Origin: CAYUQT01 sp964596165
GTDB taxonomy: Bacteria > Planctomycetota > Phycisphaerae > UBA1845 > JAFGLZ01
Reading direction: 5' to 3'
Assembly (NCBI GenBank): GCA_964596165.1
Contig: CAZQTW010000009.1
Location: 1-64,000, forward strand
Length of the DNA stretch: 64,000 bases
In this document: positions 51,891 to 60,501 of the stretch, in pieces
Position numbering within the stretch: the first letter of the stretch is position 1
Layout: every line of letters starts with the position of its first letter
Program-made: the position numbers and the translations under genes
Notes under the pieces: model-generated
What the model saw: only the letters and a program-made list of their open reading frames with translations
Told to the model about the DNA's origin: nothing
The model's database searches: none

Positions 51891-52643
51891 ATGACCGATT
51901 CCCACAAACCGCCGAACCCTGACGCCGAGCCCCCGCGACCCTTGGACGCCCTGTCGGGGCAATGGTTCAAGGGGACCGTCGCCGCCACGCTGGTCGGCGG
52001 TTTGCTGGGTGTGGTCTTGGGCTATCTGGTTCTACTGCCCTTCTTCCTGGGAGTCTTCTTCTTCCTGCTATTGGGGCAACTCCCCGGCGCGGTCTTATTC
52101 CGATTCGGACATCGGGTTCGTCCGCTGTCGATCGCACGCCTATGGCTGGGGATAACTCCGGTCGTTGCCACAACGTGGCTTGTCGCGGGCTACGTGGAGT
52201 ATCGGGCACTGCCGGGACAGCTCACCGAGAAGATCCGCCGGTGTGCCGCCGGCTACCCCAAGGGGTACGACCGAACGGCGCTTCGTGCGAACGTCGTCCA
52301 GTGGCTACACCGGGACTTTCTCCCACGTTACGGCTCGTCGGGCCCGGTAGCGTACGTCCGCTGGGCGTCCCGCAGCGGGAAGATCGAATTCCCGCATAAG
52401 TCCGTTGAACTCTCAAGCGCCGACCCGTCAACGAGCCGCCCCACGATCACGCTGCAACTCTCATACCCAGCCATTCACCAGTTGAACCAGCCGGCGGCCC
52501 AGTGGATCGTTCGAGTCGTCGGATCATTGCTGATGATGGTTCTGGCGATGTGGCTCCAGGTCGGACCGCTCCGGAAGCCCGAGTCGTCCGGCACGCCGGC
52601 CGACAACGCCGAACCGTCCCCACCGGACAAGAACGTTACCTAG
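51891..52643 (+). CDS. Hypothetical membrane protein
   Basis: The start may be GTG 51858 or ATG 51891; neither has a clear ribosome site and I favour the ATG. The 250-residue product has two N-terminal helices (TVAATLVGGLLGVVLGYLVL, LPFFLGVFFFLLLGQLPGAV), a third (RLWLGITPVVATTWLVAGYV) and one near the end (WIVRVVGSLLMMVLAMWLQV). A roughly 110-residue loop lies between them. I recognise no family. It follows rtcB by about 65 bases and may be co-transcribed. Confidence 0.5.
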   Translation: MTDSHKPPNPDAEPPRPLDALSGQWFKGTVAATLVGGLLGVVLGYLVLLPFFLGVFFFLLLGQLPGAVLFRFGHRVRPLSIARLWLGITPVVATTWLVAGYVEYRALPGQLTEKIRRCAAGYPKGYDRTALRANVVQWLHRDFLPRYGSSGPVAYVRWASRSGKIEFPHKSVELSSADPSTSRPTITLQLSYPAIHQLNQPAAQWIVRVVGSLLMMVLAMWLQVGPLRKPESSGTPADNAEPSPPDKNVT

Positions 52644-52866
52644 CCCCACGCGATCCGTGAACCGGATGAATCGTGCGGAATCAGCCCGAAAGGTCGAGCG
52701 TCTCCTGGACTGAGTCGGTCGAAGCCTCGCGAGCCGCGACCGTTCGGAAGCGCGGCCGTCTCGCCCGCCTTGGCTGCCACGGGCGGCTCGTCCGCCGGCG
52801 TTCCGACGGCCTTTTCGAAAGGGCGAGCGCACTCGCAAGCCGCCGACCATCACGTGGCCGGACGAC

Positions 52867-54438
52867 TCAAGCCCACTCGAAGCCATATAGCTCGGCCGCG
52901 CGGAGCCTGAAGTGAAGCCGGACAGTATTGCCTAATTCCACGCGCAGCCCTGCATCACCCTTCCACGTGACCATGCGTGCCGATTCATTTCCGGTGATTG
53001 CGTCACACTCGTCCGCCGATCGCCCGCCGACACCCAACAAGCCGATGCGAAGCTCGCCGGCCCGGCGGACCTTCGCGTTGACCGTGAGCCGGCTGCCGGC
53101 GACCCGGATACCGAACGTGCAGAATTGCCCCACCTCGTCGGCGACCAGGCCGCACAGGCGCCCTTCGGGCCACCAGGCCCATCCGACCTTGCTCGAAATC
53201 ACCCCCGGCCAACGGGGGTACTTGTGCGGATGCGTGCATCCTGCATAGGGAATCGCGACCCGATCCCCGCCGAGCGGCACGAGGTCCTTGCCCGCGGCGA
53301 TGTATTCGCCGTCCCAGGCGCCGGGGTCGCCGGGAGCAATCACCGGCCCGCCCGGTACACGGTCCCACCGAATTCCATCAATGCTCGTGTGCAGGTGGAC
53401 CTCCGACGTCTGCGTGAAACGGCGGTAGAACATGGGGAACATCAGGTGGTGTTCGGGCAGACCCGGGTAGTTTGTCCGGCCGTTGGTGTAGACGTCCCAT
53501 GAAAACGGATCGCTCAGGCCGGGCTGGACGATCGGGTCGACGGGCGTCCAGCGGCGGAAATCGTCGGACTCGGCCCGCGCGATCATGCGGCGGCTCATCC
53601 AGTAGAGCCGCGTGTAAAGCACGTACTTGCCGAGCGATTCATCCCAATAGGCCGTGTTGTCCGTGTCGCCCTTGTGGACGATCAGCGGCTCGACGATCGG
53701 TTTCCAGTTCAGCCCGTCGGGCGAGACGAGCCCGAACAGGCAGTAGATGTAGTCGTGGCGCAACCGCGTGTCGCGATGGCGCGGGTGAGTCTTCTGATAC
53801 CGTTCCCATAACGCGCCGACGTTGTCCAACACTCGAGCATTGTAGACGCACTTGTACCGTTCCTCGGCCGGCCCGTGCGGGTCGATGAAGACATAGTCTC
53901 CGTCGATGCCCGTCACGCCGGACACCGGGATCTCGCAAGCGCCACGCCACGTCCATGCATGGCCGTCTTTCGACTCGCCATACCGCATCGTGATCGACTG
54001 GGGCGGAACCGACGAGTACGAACCGAGATCTTTTCCCGGCGGATACGTGGGCTCCAGCCTCCACGAGCGATATACACCTCCATCACGAAGAATACGGAAG
54101 GGCAAGCCCTCGACGGGTCCCTCTTTTCGCGCCGGCTGGGCCACCAGACGAATGCCCTGCGGGACCAGACCGGGGTCGGCGATCGCGGGCACCGGCGGAT
54201 CGGGCGGACCGGCCACGGGAATCACCCTACCGTCCGGCGCACGCCACTCAATATCCGCCGGATCGATGTGCCGAAGGTCGGTGAACAGGAACTGCTTGCC
54301 CGTCTTGGGCACAATCGGCATGGTGGAGGGGATGTCCTTTCTCGCCGCCGCCGATTGCGACGACTGCCCGAACACATTCCTGCCTACCGCCCATAAAGCT
54401 ACCGATCCCACTCCGGCACAGAATTCACGCCGCCTCAT
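52867..54438 (-). CDS. Tat-exported GH32/GH43-like propeller protein
   Basis: The start at 54438 gives MRRREFCAGVGSVALWAVGR, a clear Tat signal. The 523-residue product has repeated propeller strands: RYGESKDGHAWTW, FGLVSPDGLNWKPI, ARAESDDFRRWTPVDP and HTSIDGIRWDRVPGG followed by GAWDGEYIAAGK. This suits five-bladed glycosidase folds (GH32/43/68 superfamily), but I cannot place catalytic residues with confidence. The C-terminal 90 residues form a beta-sandwich. It is likely an exported glycan-acting protein of the degradation region at the right end of the window. Confidence 0.65.
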   Translation of the reverse strand: MRRREFCAGVGSVALWAVGRNVFGQSSQSAAARKDIPSTMPIVPKTGKQFLFTDLRHIDPADIEWRAPDGRVIPVAGPPDPPVPAIADPGLVPQGIRLVAQPARKEGPVEGLPFRILRDGGVYRSWRLEPTYPPGKDLGSYSSVPPQSITMRYGESKDGHAWTWRGACEIPVSGVTGIDGDYVFIDPHGPAEERYKCVYNARVLDNVGALWERYQKTHPRHRDTRLRHDYIYCLFGLVSPDGLNWKPIVEPLIVHKGDTDNTAYWDESLGKYVLYTRLYWMSRRMIARAESDDFRRWTPVDPIVQPGLSDPFSWDVYTNGRTNYPGLPEHHLMFPMFYRRFTQTSEVHLHTSIDGIRWDRVPGGPVIAPGDPGAWDGEYIAAGKDLVPLGGDRVAIPYAGCTHPHKYPRWPGVISSKVGWAWWPEGRLCGLVADEVGQFCTFGIRVAGSRLTVNAKVRRAGELRIGLLGVGGRSADECDAITGNESARMVTWKGDAGLRVELGNTVRLHFRLRAAELYGFEWA

Positions 54439-54547
54439 GGACCCGATCCTCCTACTGTAATGCGACATGAACCTACCGAAGACAGGTCATGACGACAAGC
54501 CGACACGACGTTGCCGCACCAGGGTAGTCGGAGAGTTGCGTGTCTTC

Positions 54548-54570
54548 GGAGCGTGAGCGTCCCGCCCGCC
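54548..54570. repeat. Dispersed GC-rich repeat, copy 1
   Basis: The 23 bases beginning GGAGCGTGAGCGTCCC here match 58779-58801 (GGAGCGCGGGCGTCCC...) at 21 positions. It is intergenic, contains GCGTCCCGCCCGC, and is followed by a GAGCG/CGCTC palindromic remnant. It is of REP-like type rather than an insertion sequence. Confidence 0.5.
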
Positions 54571-54635
54571 GGAAGGGAAGGGGCACACTGGCTGCACGCT
54601 CGCCCCTCGTAAAGCCGAGATGCACAAACCGCCGG

Positions 54636-55850
54636 TTATTTCGATCGCCTACGGCCCAGGATGAAGCCCATGGCCGTCATGAGGAAGGCCAGCGTTCCCG
54701 GTTCGGGCAAAGTGATGGTTTGGAACACACGCCCCTCCGTGTCGATTCCCCGGAAGACCACCTGCTGTTCTGTCACGTCAATAAAGCACGCGTGATGGCC
54801 AACCGTGAAATCCGTGCAAATCTGGTAAGGCGGGTTCGGTCCCGCCGGCAGATACTGTGGATTCTCCGAATCCAAGGTTCCCCCGCCGCCGCCCGTGACG
54901 AAGTAATACGTGCCGTTCATGAGGTAGGCGTCATAGATGTGGTCGTGGCCGGAGAAGACCATGGTCACGCCGTACTGCTCAAAGAGCGGCGCCCACGCAT
55001 TCAGAACTTCTTCGCTCGGATCGGAACCACTGCTGAGCGCCGGGTGATGTGTGAAGACAAACGTCCATGGCTTGGTGTTCGCGGCCAGATCGGCCTCAAG
55101 CCACGCATTCTGGGCGGCCACCAAAGCCGGGTCCACTTGGGGCCCCCAGATCAGCAAGGGCGAGTCCAACGAGATGAAATGCGCCGCGCCATAGTCAAAC
55201 GAGTAGAACAGCTCGCTGCCCAGGGCGTTGTTCGCCGGGGTATCGAACAGATCCGCGTACAGTTGCGGGCTGTACCACGCATCGTGATTGCCTCGACTCG
55301 AAAAGAAGGGGGTGTTTCGAATCAGGGACGCCGCCGGCGTGAAGAATTCGGTGTTGAACCTCGTCAGGCCGTCGAACAGCGCGAACTCGCAGAAGTCGCC
55401 TTGATGAAGTACCAAGTCAGGATTGTTTGAGCCGATCAGATTGACGACCTCAGCGTGCCTGTCGGGATTGAGCTGACTGTCGCCATAGACGGCGAAACGA
55501 AAAGCGGCGTTGCCGGCCGGCGCCGTTCGGACATGGAAGTTCGCGTCGCCCTGGCCGATGGTCTGCCCCTGACTCTCCACGTAGTAGTAAAGCGTCTGGC
55601 CCGCAGTCAGCCCGGTGATCGTGGCCGTGTGTATGCCCGAGTTGTTCGTGCTGCTCACCGAATGGTCATAGACGCCCGGCTCGAAACCGTAGTGCAGGAT
55701 CCCACTGTCCGTGCTGCCGACTGGAGTCCCCCACATGATCTCCGTGCTGGTCTGCGTCAGGTTCTGTATGTACGGGCCCCGCGTGAACTGCGCCATGGCT
55801 GGCGCATAGAAGCTAGTGATCAATAATACGATGACTAGGAACCGAGACAT
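54636..55850 (-). CDS. PEP-CTERM purple-acid-phosphatase-like metallophosphoesterase
   Basis: The ATG at 55850 follows GGTGAG. The 404 residues begin with a signal peptide (MSRFLVIVLLITSFYAPAMA). A fibronectin-like domain follows (FTRGPYIQNLTQTSTEIMWG ... AGQTLYYYVESQG), then a metallophosphoesterase with AVYGDSQLNPD, HQGDFCEF, SSRGNHDAWY, VFTHHPALSSG and VFSGHDHIYD, which supply the two-metal ligands. The C-terminus LPEPGTLAFLMTAMGFILGR followed by basic residues is a PEP-CTERM signal for exosortase. It is likely an envelope phosphatase releasing phosphate or acting on phospho-sugars. Confidence 0.88.
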   Translation of the reverse strand: MSRFLVIVLLITSFYAPAMAQFTRGPYIQNLTQTSTEIMWGTPVGSTDSGILHYGFEPGVYDHSVSSTNNSGIHTATITGLTAGQTLYYYVESQGQTIGQGDANFHVRTAPAGNAAFRFAVYGDSQLNPDRHAEVVNLIGSNNPDLVLHQGDFCEFALFDGLTRFNTEFFTPAASLIRNTPFFSSRGNHDAWYSPQLYADLFDTPANNALGSELFYSFDYGAAHFISLDSPLLIWGPQVDPALVAAQNAWLEADLAANTKPWTFVFTHHPALSSGSDPSEEVLNAWAPLFEQYGVTMVFSGHDHIYDAYLMNGTYYFVTGGGGGTLDSENPQYLPAGPNPPYQICTDFTVGHHACFIDVTEQQVVFRGIDTEGRVFQTITLPEPGTLAFLMTAMGFILGRRRSK

Positions 55851-56177
55851 GTACTCACCTTCTCCCGTTTGACCTACAATACGTAAATCTTGTTCGAACT
55901 TTGAGTTGGGAGATGTTTATGTCGAGGAGACGGATACCATTCCCCACCGATTTAACGATCTCCTAACCCGTTCCTAAGCATATTCTTGCTTTGCACTAAT
56001 GAAAAATCAACAGGTAAGTTAGCAAATGCTTACAGACTCCCGCTACCGTCTTGGCTCGGCGGGGTCGCCGATCGCTACACTCAAACACGATCCGCTATAG
56101 GGCTTGAGCCCCTCCGATGGGATACCGATTCCGGCAGCTCGTTGTCCGACGAGATGAGTGCTGGACGGGCTTGGCCC
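55851..56177. other. AT-rich intergenic regulatory region upstream of the PEP-CTERM phosphatase
   Basis: This 327-base gap is clearly richer in A/T than its surroundings between 55870 and 56040. It contains AAGCA-TATTCT-TGCTT (55976-55991) and GTAAG-N10-CTTAC (56014-56033). A box related to those flanking the ABC/GTPase/Fe-S operon lies in the second palindrome. No gene is visible. Confidence 0.5.
56018..56034 (-). promoter_or_regulatory. AT-rich upstream box TGTAAGCATTTGCTAAC (copy 3, PEP-CTERM phosphatase)
   Basis: On the reverse strand it reads TGTAAGCATTTGCTAAC, about 170 bases before the phosphatase start and pointing at it. It differs from the copy at 13648-13665 by one missing T and one T-to-G change. 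Both are preceded by GTC and followed within six bases by CTGTT-like sequence. Confidence 0.4.
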
Positions 56178-57467
56178 TCACCGTTTGGCAAAGTGCTTGT
56201 CGGCGAAGTCCAGGTATTGTTGCCAGTCGTAGTCGGTCACGTCGTGCTTGCCGGTGCGGATGTGATAGCCGATGGTGCCTTGGACCGGATGATCGACCGC
56301 CGGCATCTGGTCGGTGGGTAGGCCCTCGGTGCCCAGCAGCTTGTACACCGGATCGGCGTGCTTGCACGACAGGAACTCGCCCTTGGGGTCGGCCCAGGAA
56401 TCCCTCTCGGCACTGGCCACATACACCGGTCGAGGGGCGATGAGCGCGATGAGCATGTGCTGGTCAACCGGCAGCGCGTCCTCCTTGTCGTTGTACTTTT
56501 TGAAGTTCGCGCAGAACCAATGCGGAAACGCGTGATTGATGAGGGCGACCGTCTCACCGAAACACCGCCGGCTAAGCGCCGCACCGCCACAACCCGAATT
56601 ATTGGAAATCACCATGGCGAACCGCGGATCGGTTGCCCCGGCCCACAGTGCCGTCTTGCCGAGGCGCGAATGGCCCATGACGGCCACGTGGCGGGCGTCA
56701 ATGTCCCGGTCGGTCTCGAGGTAATCCAGCGCCCGGCTCAGCCCCCACGCCCAGGCCGCGATCGTACCCCACTGGTCCGGCGCCGGCCTTTTCTGACCCC
56801 ACCTGTAGAACAACGGATGCACCCCGTTTTGGAAGCCGTCGTCGAAATCGGGATCGATGTCGTGGTAGCAGGCGGTTGCGAGCGCGTATCCACGCTTCAG
56901 GATCATCTCGACGGGCCACCGGTTGACCCGCACGCCGCGAGACCGCTCCGTGGCACGATGGTTCTCAATGCCTTTGAGGTCGCTGTCCTTCATCCAGGCG
57001 TCGCAGATCAGGATGGCCGGATCCTTGTGGATCGTCTGGTTGCCGTAAAAGTTGAGTCCCAGGAACGTCGGAACCGGCTTCTTGGCGGCGTTGGGAACGT
57101 AGATGAGCAGGTCCATTTTCGGTCCGTCCGCCTTCGAGCTGAATAGGATCCGGACTTGCCTGCGTGTGGCCAGCCCGTCGAGCGCCTTCGAATCCTGCTC
57201 GAGAACCTTGAACGTCATATCGGCGGGCTTGCCCGGTGCCTTGCCGTAGACCTCGCGCTCGAAGAGACGGAGAATTTCACCTCGCCGCTTCTTCGTCCAC
57301 ATCTCGGCTGTCGTCACCTTCTTGCCGTTGGCCATCACCAGCGGATCGGGCAGCGTGTACGGCGGCACCTTGGACTCGTCAATGTTGACCGGCCTGGGCA
57401 TGTTCCGCGCGGCGCCGAATTCCATGGCTGCCGGACATACCAGAACGAAGAACAAGGGTAGATTCAT
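56178..57467 (-). CDS. Glucuronoyl-esterase-like (CE15 family) hydrolase
   Basis: The ATG at 57467 follows AGGAGG by 7 bases. The 429-residue exported protein contains GHSRLGKTALWAGATDPRFA (Ser267 nucleophile), then SNNSGCGGAALSRR and HPVQGTIGYHIRTGKHDV with the likely His. CE15 esterases cut the ester between 4-O-methyl-glucuronic acid of xylan and lignin alcohols; bacterial members also act on other uronate esters. The N-terminal DESKVPPYTLPDPLV segment is typical of bacterial CE15. Confidence 0.88.
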   Translation of the reverse strand: MNLPLFFVLVCPAAMEFGAARNMPRPVNIDESKVPPYTLPDPLVMANGKKVTTAEMWTKKRRGEILRLFEREVYGKAPGKPADMTFKVLEQDSKALDGLATRRQVRILFSSKADGPKMDLLIYVPNAAKKPVPTFLGLNFYGNQTIHKDPAILICDAWMKDSDLKGIENHRATERSRGVRVNRWPVEMILKRGYALATACYHDIDPDFDDGFQNGVHPLFYRWGQKRPAPDQWGTIAAWAWGLSRALDYLETDRDIDARHVAVMGHSRLGKTALWAGATDPRFAMVISNNSGCGGAALSRRCFGETVALINHAFPHWFCANFKKYNDKEDALPVDQHMLIALIAPRPVYVASAERDSWADPKGEFLSCKHADPVYKLLGTEGLPTDQMPAVDHPVQGTIGYHIRTGKHDVTDYDWQQYLDFADKHFAKR

Positions 57468-57595
57468 CGCCGATCCTCCTGATGCCGTTGGTGGCCGCCG
57501 AAACGCGACTCCACACGGCTTTCTCGGGGAGCAGTTTAGCAGAGTCACCGTCGTCTTGGAGCGCAGGCACCTTGCCCGTCACCACGCCGAGAACC

Positions 57596-58537
57596 TCACC
57601 GATCGGCAGATACCGGCCCTTTCGCTATCTTCGCGGAGCAGGCTCGCCAGGTGGCCATCGATCGCTTGAGGTTCTCGTATTTGTCGCCTTTGACGTTGTA
57701 GCACTGGAGGCCGACCGGCCCGGTGTAGCCCAATCGCTTCAGCTTGGCCATCAGACCACACACGTCGTACGAGCCGCAGCCCAGCGGCTGGATAAGCTTG
57801 TCCCAGTCGCCCGTGGGGTCTGCGCCGTTGATCGTCACCTGGTAGAGGTAGGGCGCTGCCAGCTTCAAACGCTCATCGAGCGTGTCCGTCGAATCGACTT
57901 TCAACCAGTGGCACAGGTTGAATGTCACGCCGACGTTGTCGCGTTCAACCTTGCGGGTCACGCGGACGGCGTCCTCCACGCGTTCGATCCAGAACCACAC
58001 GTGCGGATAGAGGGCAACCTTCAGCCCGGACTCCTTGGCCGCGTCGGCCAGTTCGCGGACGATCTCGACCCCCCACGAATCGCCCTCAATCGACGACGGT
58101 TTGAACTTCGTGCTCTGAATGTAGAGCCAGATCATCGTCCCACGGCCCTTCAGGAGCTTGATCACCTCGAGCAGCCGCGGGTCGTACTTGGGCTTGTCCG
58201 GGTCGAGGTTGGCCCCGACGTAGAGCGTGAACAGCTTCAGACCGTGGCGGTCGAGAGCGCTCAGCACTTCCGGGATGCCCTCGACGCCCGACGCGCTCAT
58301 GCCGGCGTAATCCAGTTCCTTCAGCATCTGGGCCCGCGATTCGGGCGTCGGATGCTTGTCATCCTCCACGCCGTTGTGCAGAGCGTAAAAAGGGTTCGGC
58401 AGGCCGCCCTTAGTTGGTGTTGAAACATCCGGTGCGTGCTGAGACGCGTTCGTCGCTTCGCCTAAAGCGGTGCCATGCCACAATCCGACGGCAGTGCAGG
58501 CGACGAGCGCTATGATCTTGGGCCATGGGTAAGCCAT
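57596..58537 (-). CDS. Exported sugar isomerase/epimerase-like TIM barrel
   Basis: The start at 58537 (AAGGAG site) gives 313 residues with a signal peptide (KIIALVACTAVGLWHGTALG). The rest is a xylose-isomerase-like barrel: NGVEDDKHPTPESRAQMLKE, LDYAGMSASGVEGIPEVLSA, KLFTLYVGANLDPDKP, VTFNLCHWLKVDST and GYTGPVGLQCYNV. Members normally isomerise sugars; the secreted form is common in Planctomycetes and its substrate is unknown. It sits between CE15 and a GH28-like enzyme. Confidence 0.8.
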   Translation of the reverse strand: MAYPWPKIIALVACTAVGLWHGTALGEATNASQHAPDVSTPTKGGLPNPFYALHNGVEDDKHPTPESRAQMLKELDYAGMSASGVEGIPEVLSALDRHGLKLFTLYVGANLDPDKPKYDPRLLEVIKLLKGRGTMIWLYIQSTKFKPSSIEGDSWGVEIVRELADAAKESGLKVALYPHVWFWIERVEDAVRVTRKVERDNVGVTFNLCHWLKVDSTDTLDERLKLAAPYLYQVTINGADPTGDWDKLIQPLGCGSYDVCGLMAKLKRLGYTGPVGLQCYNVKGDKYENLKRSMATWRACSAKIAKGPVSADR

Positions 58538-58901
58538 GACATCTCTCCTTCGCTCAGCGGATCGCCGAATGATACCGCCTCCCCACATTCTGCAACATGC
58601 GGCATGCTGGATGTGCTTCCTCGCGCGGGCCCCTCGTACGAAGCTCACCGCGCGGCCCGATGGGGCTCGGCGACCGTAAGACGGCCAGGTCTGAACGCCG
58701 GGATTGACCCAACACGACCCCGTCCCGATCATAGGTGGCGATTTGTCCACAATGCCGCGTCGGCCATGTGTTCGCATGGGAGCGCGGGCGTCCCGCCCGC
58801 CTTCGTCGAAGTTACTTGGAGTGCGAACCTCCCGTCCGCTTCGCAGCGGGCAAGATGCCCGCGCTCCAAAGGTGAGCAGGTTTTGACAGGAGGACAGGAT
58901 C
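58538..58901. other. Divergent intergenic region with dispersed repeat
   Basis: This 364-base gap lies between the TIM-barrel gene (reverse) and the GH28 gene (forward). It contains the inverted-repeat element described separately and the ribosome site CAGGAGGACAGG before 58902. No gene is visible. Confidence 0.55.
58779..58867. repeat. REP-like inverted-repeat element, copy 2
   Basis: GGAGCGCGGGCGTC (58779-58792) and GATGCCCGCGCTCC (58854-58867) are inverted copies with one mismatch. Inside are GCGGGCGTCCCGCCCGC (58784-58800) and GCGGGC-AAGA-TGCCCGC, each able to form a hairpin. It is about 90 bases, intergenic, with no open frame. It shares its first 23 bases (21 identical) with 54548-54570. 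Confidence 0.6.
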
Positions 58902-60497
58902 ATGAAGAAGGCCGCGATCGTATTCCTGACGTGCACGGTGGTCTGTGCGTCTGGAACGTTCCTCAGCTCGGCCATTGCGGACCAGACCGGCCCCGGCCCC
59001 TCCGACGGGCTCTACTCCGTCCGGCAATTCGGGGCCGTTGGCGACGGCAAGACGCCGGATACCGAGGCCATCCAAAAGGCCGTTGACACGGCCAGTGCGG
59101 CCGGTGGCGGGACGGTCTTCCTGCCGCCCGGTGCGTACCTGTCCGCAACGATCCGGCTCAAGAGCAGGGTCACCCTGCGGATCGACGCCGCCGCGACACT
59201 GCTCGGCAGCACGAACCTCAAAGACTTCCCCGAGATCGTCCCCCGTTTCCGTTCGTACACCGACAAGTACGTGCGGACCAGCCTGATCTACGCCGAGGAC
59301 GTGCACGACGTGGCCATTGTCGGCCGCGGCACGATCGACGGCCAGGGCGCGGCGTACAAGGACCGCAAGTATCTCATCCGGCCTTACCTGATCCGCTTCA
59401 TTACCTCGAGCAACATCCTGATGGAGGGGCTGACGCTCAAGAATTCTCCCATGTGGCTGCAACACTACCTGGCCTGCGACAACGTGACGATCCGCGGCAT
59501 CACCGTCCACAACCGGGTCAACGCGAACAACGACTTCGTCGACATCGACTGCTGCCGGAACGCCATCATCTCCGACTGCTTCAGCGATTCCGATGACGAC
59601 GCGGTGACGCTCAAGAGCACGGCCGATCGCGTCTGCGAGAACGTCACCGTCACCAACTGCGTGCTGAGCACCCGCTGCAACGGCATCAAGTGCGGCACCG
59701 AGAGCAACGGCGGCTTCAAGAACATCGCGATCAGCAACTGCTCGCTCTACAAGGTCGGACTGGCCGGTATCGCCCTCGAGATGGTCGACGGCGGGGCGCT
59801 CGACGGCATCACCGTGTCCAACATCGCCATGACGGACGTGCAGTCGCCGATCTTCCTCCGCCTGGGGAACCGCGCCCGGCCATTCAAGCCGGACATGCCC
59901 AAGCCCGGCATGGGCACGTACCGCAACGTGATCATCAGCAACGTGGTGGCCACCGGCGCGGGCAAGATGGGCTGCTCGATCGCCGGCTTGCCCGATCACC
60001 CGATCGAGAACGTGACGCTCAGCAACGTGAGCATCACGTGCGCCGGCGGCGGGACGGCCGCGGAGGCCGCGCGAGCGGTGCCCGAGAAGCCCGAGTCGTA
60101 TCCCGAGTGTACGATGTTCGGCACACTCCCCGCGTATGGGTTCTACTGTCGGCACGCCAGTGGCCTGTCGCTCAATCAGGTCCGCATCCGGACGACCGCT
60201 CCCGATCAGCGGCCGGCGATCGTGTGCGATGATGTCGCGGATCTGGCCATCGAGGGGTTGAGTACGCACAACCAGGGCGCGACTTCGCCGGTCATCGTGC
60301 TGAACGATGTCCGTGGCGCGATGATCCGCGGCTGCCGGCCTCGGACGCCGACAGACGCTTTCCTCCGGCTGACCGGCAAGACCGACTCGGTCAGCGCAAT
60401 CGCCAACGACCTGACGACTGCTCGAACGCCGTTCGACTTCGACCCGGGCCTCGCACCGACCGTGCTCTTCGACGAGTCGAACCGCCGGAGCCGGTGA
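58902..60497 (+). CDS. GH28-like (polygalacturonase/pectate-lyase fold) glycoside hydrolase
   Basis: The 531-residue exported protein begins with a signal peptide (MKKAAIVFLTCTVVCASGTF). VRQFGAVGDGKTPDTEAIQK and AGGGTVFLPPGAYLSATIRL are the standard N-terminus of the pectate-lyase superfamily. The right-handed beta-helix repeats follow, with GHSRxx-free positions DVAIVGRGTIDGQG, FVDIDCC and SDSDDDAVTLKS, where the paired Asp residues correspond to the GH28 catalytic acids. It most likely cleaves a galacturonate-type or related polysaccharide. The ribosome site is CAGGAGGACAGG. Confidence 0.85.
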   Translation: MKKAAIVFLTCTVVCASGTFLSSAIADQTGPGPSDGLYSVRQFGAVGDGKTPDTEAIQKAVDTASAAGGGTVFLPPGAYLSATIRLKSRVTLRIDAAATLLGSTNLKDFPEIVPRFRSYTDKYVRTSLIYAEDVHDVAIVGRGTIDGQGAAYKDRKYLIRPYLIRFITSSNILMEGLTLKNSPMWLQHYLACDNVTIRGITVHNRVNANNDFVDIDCCRNAIISDCFSDSDDDAVTLKSTADRVCENVTVTNCVLSTRCNGIKCGTESNGGFKNIAISNCSLYKVGLAGIALEMVDGGALDGITVSNIAMTDVQSPIFLRLGNRARPFKPDMPKPGMGTYRNVIISNVVATGAGKMGCSIAGLPDHPIENVTLSNVSITCAGGGTAAEAARAVPEKPESYPECTMFGTLPAYGFYCRHASGLSLNQVRIRTTAPDQRPAIVCDDVADLAIEGLSTHNQGATSPVIVLNDVRGAMIRGCRPRTPTDAFLRLTGKTDSVSAIANDLTTARTPFDFDPGLAPTVLFDESNRRSR

Positions 60498-60501
60498 GCG
60501 A

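Noticed and set aside
55970..56040. Sigma-54 promoter upstream of the PEP-CTERM phosphatase
   Set aside because: PEP-CTERM genes in some bacteria use RpoN, but I could not find a GG-N10-GC promoter with proper spacing on the reverse strand.
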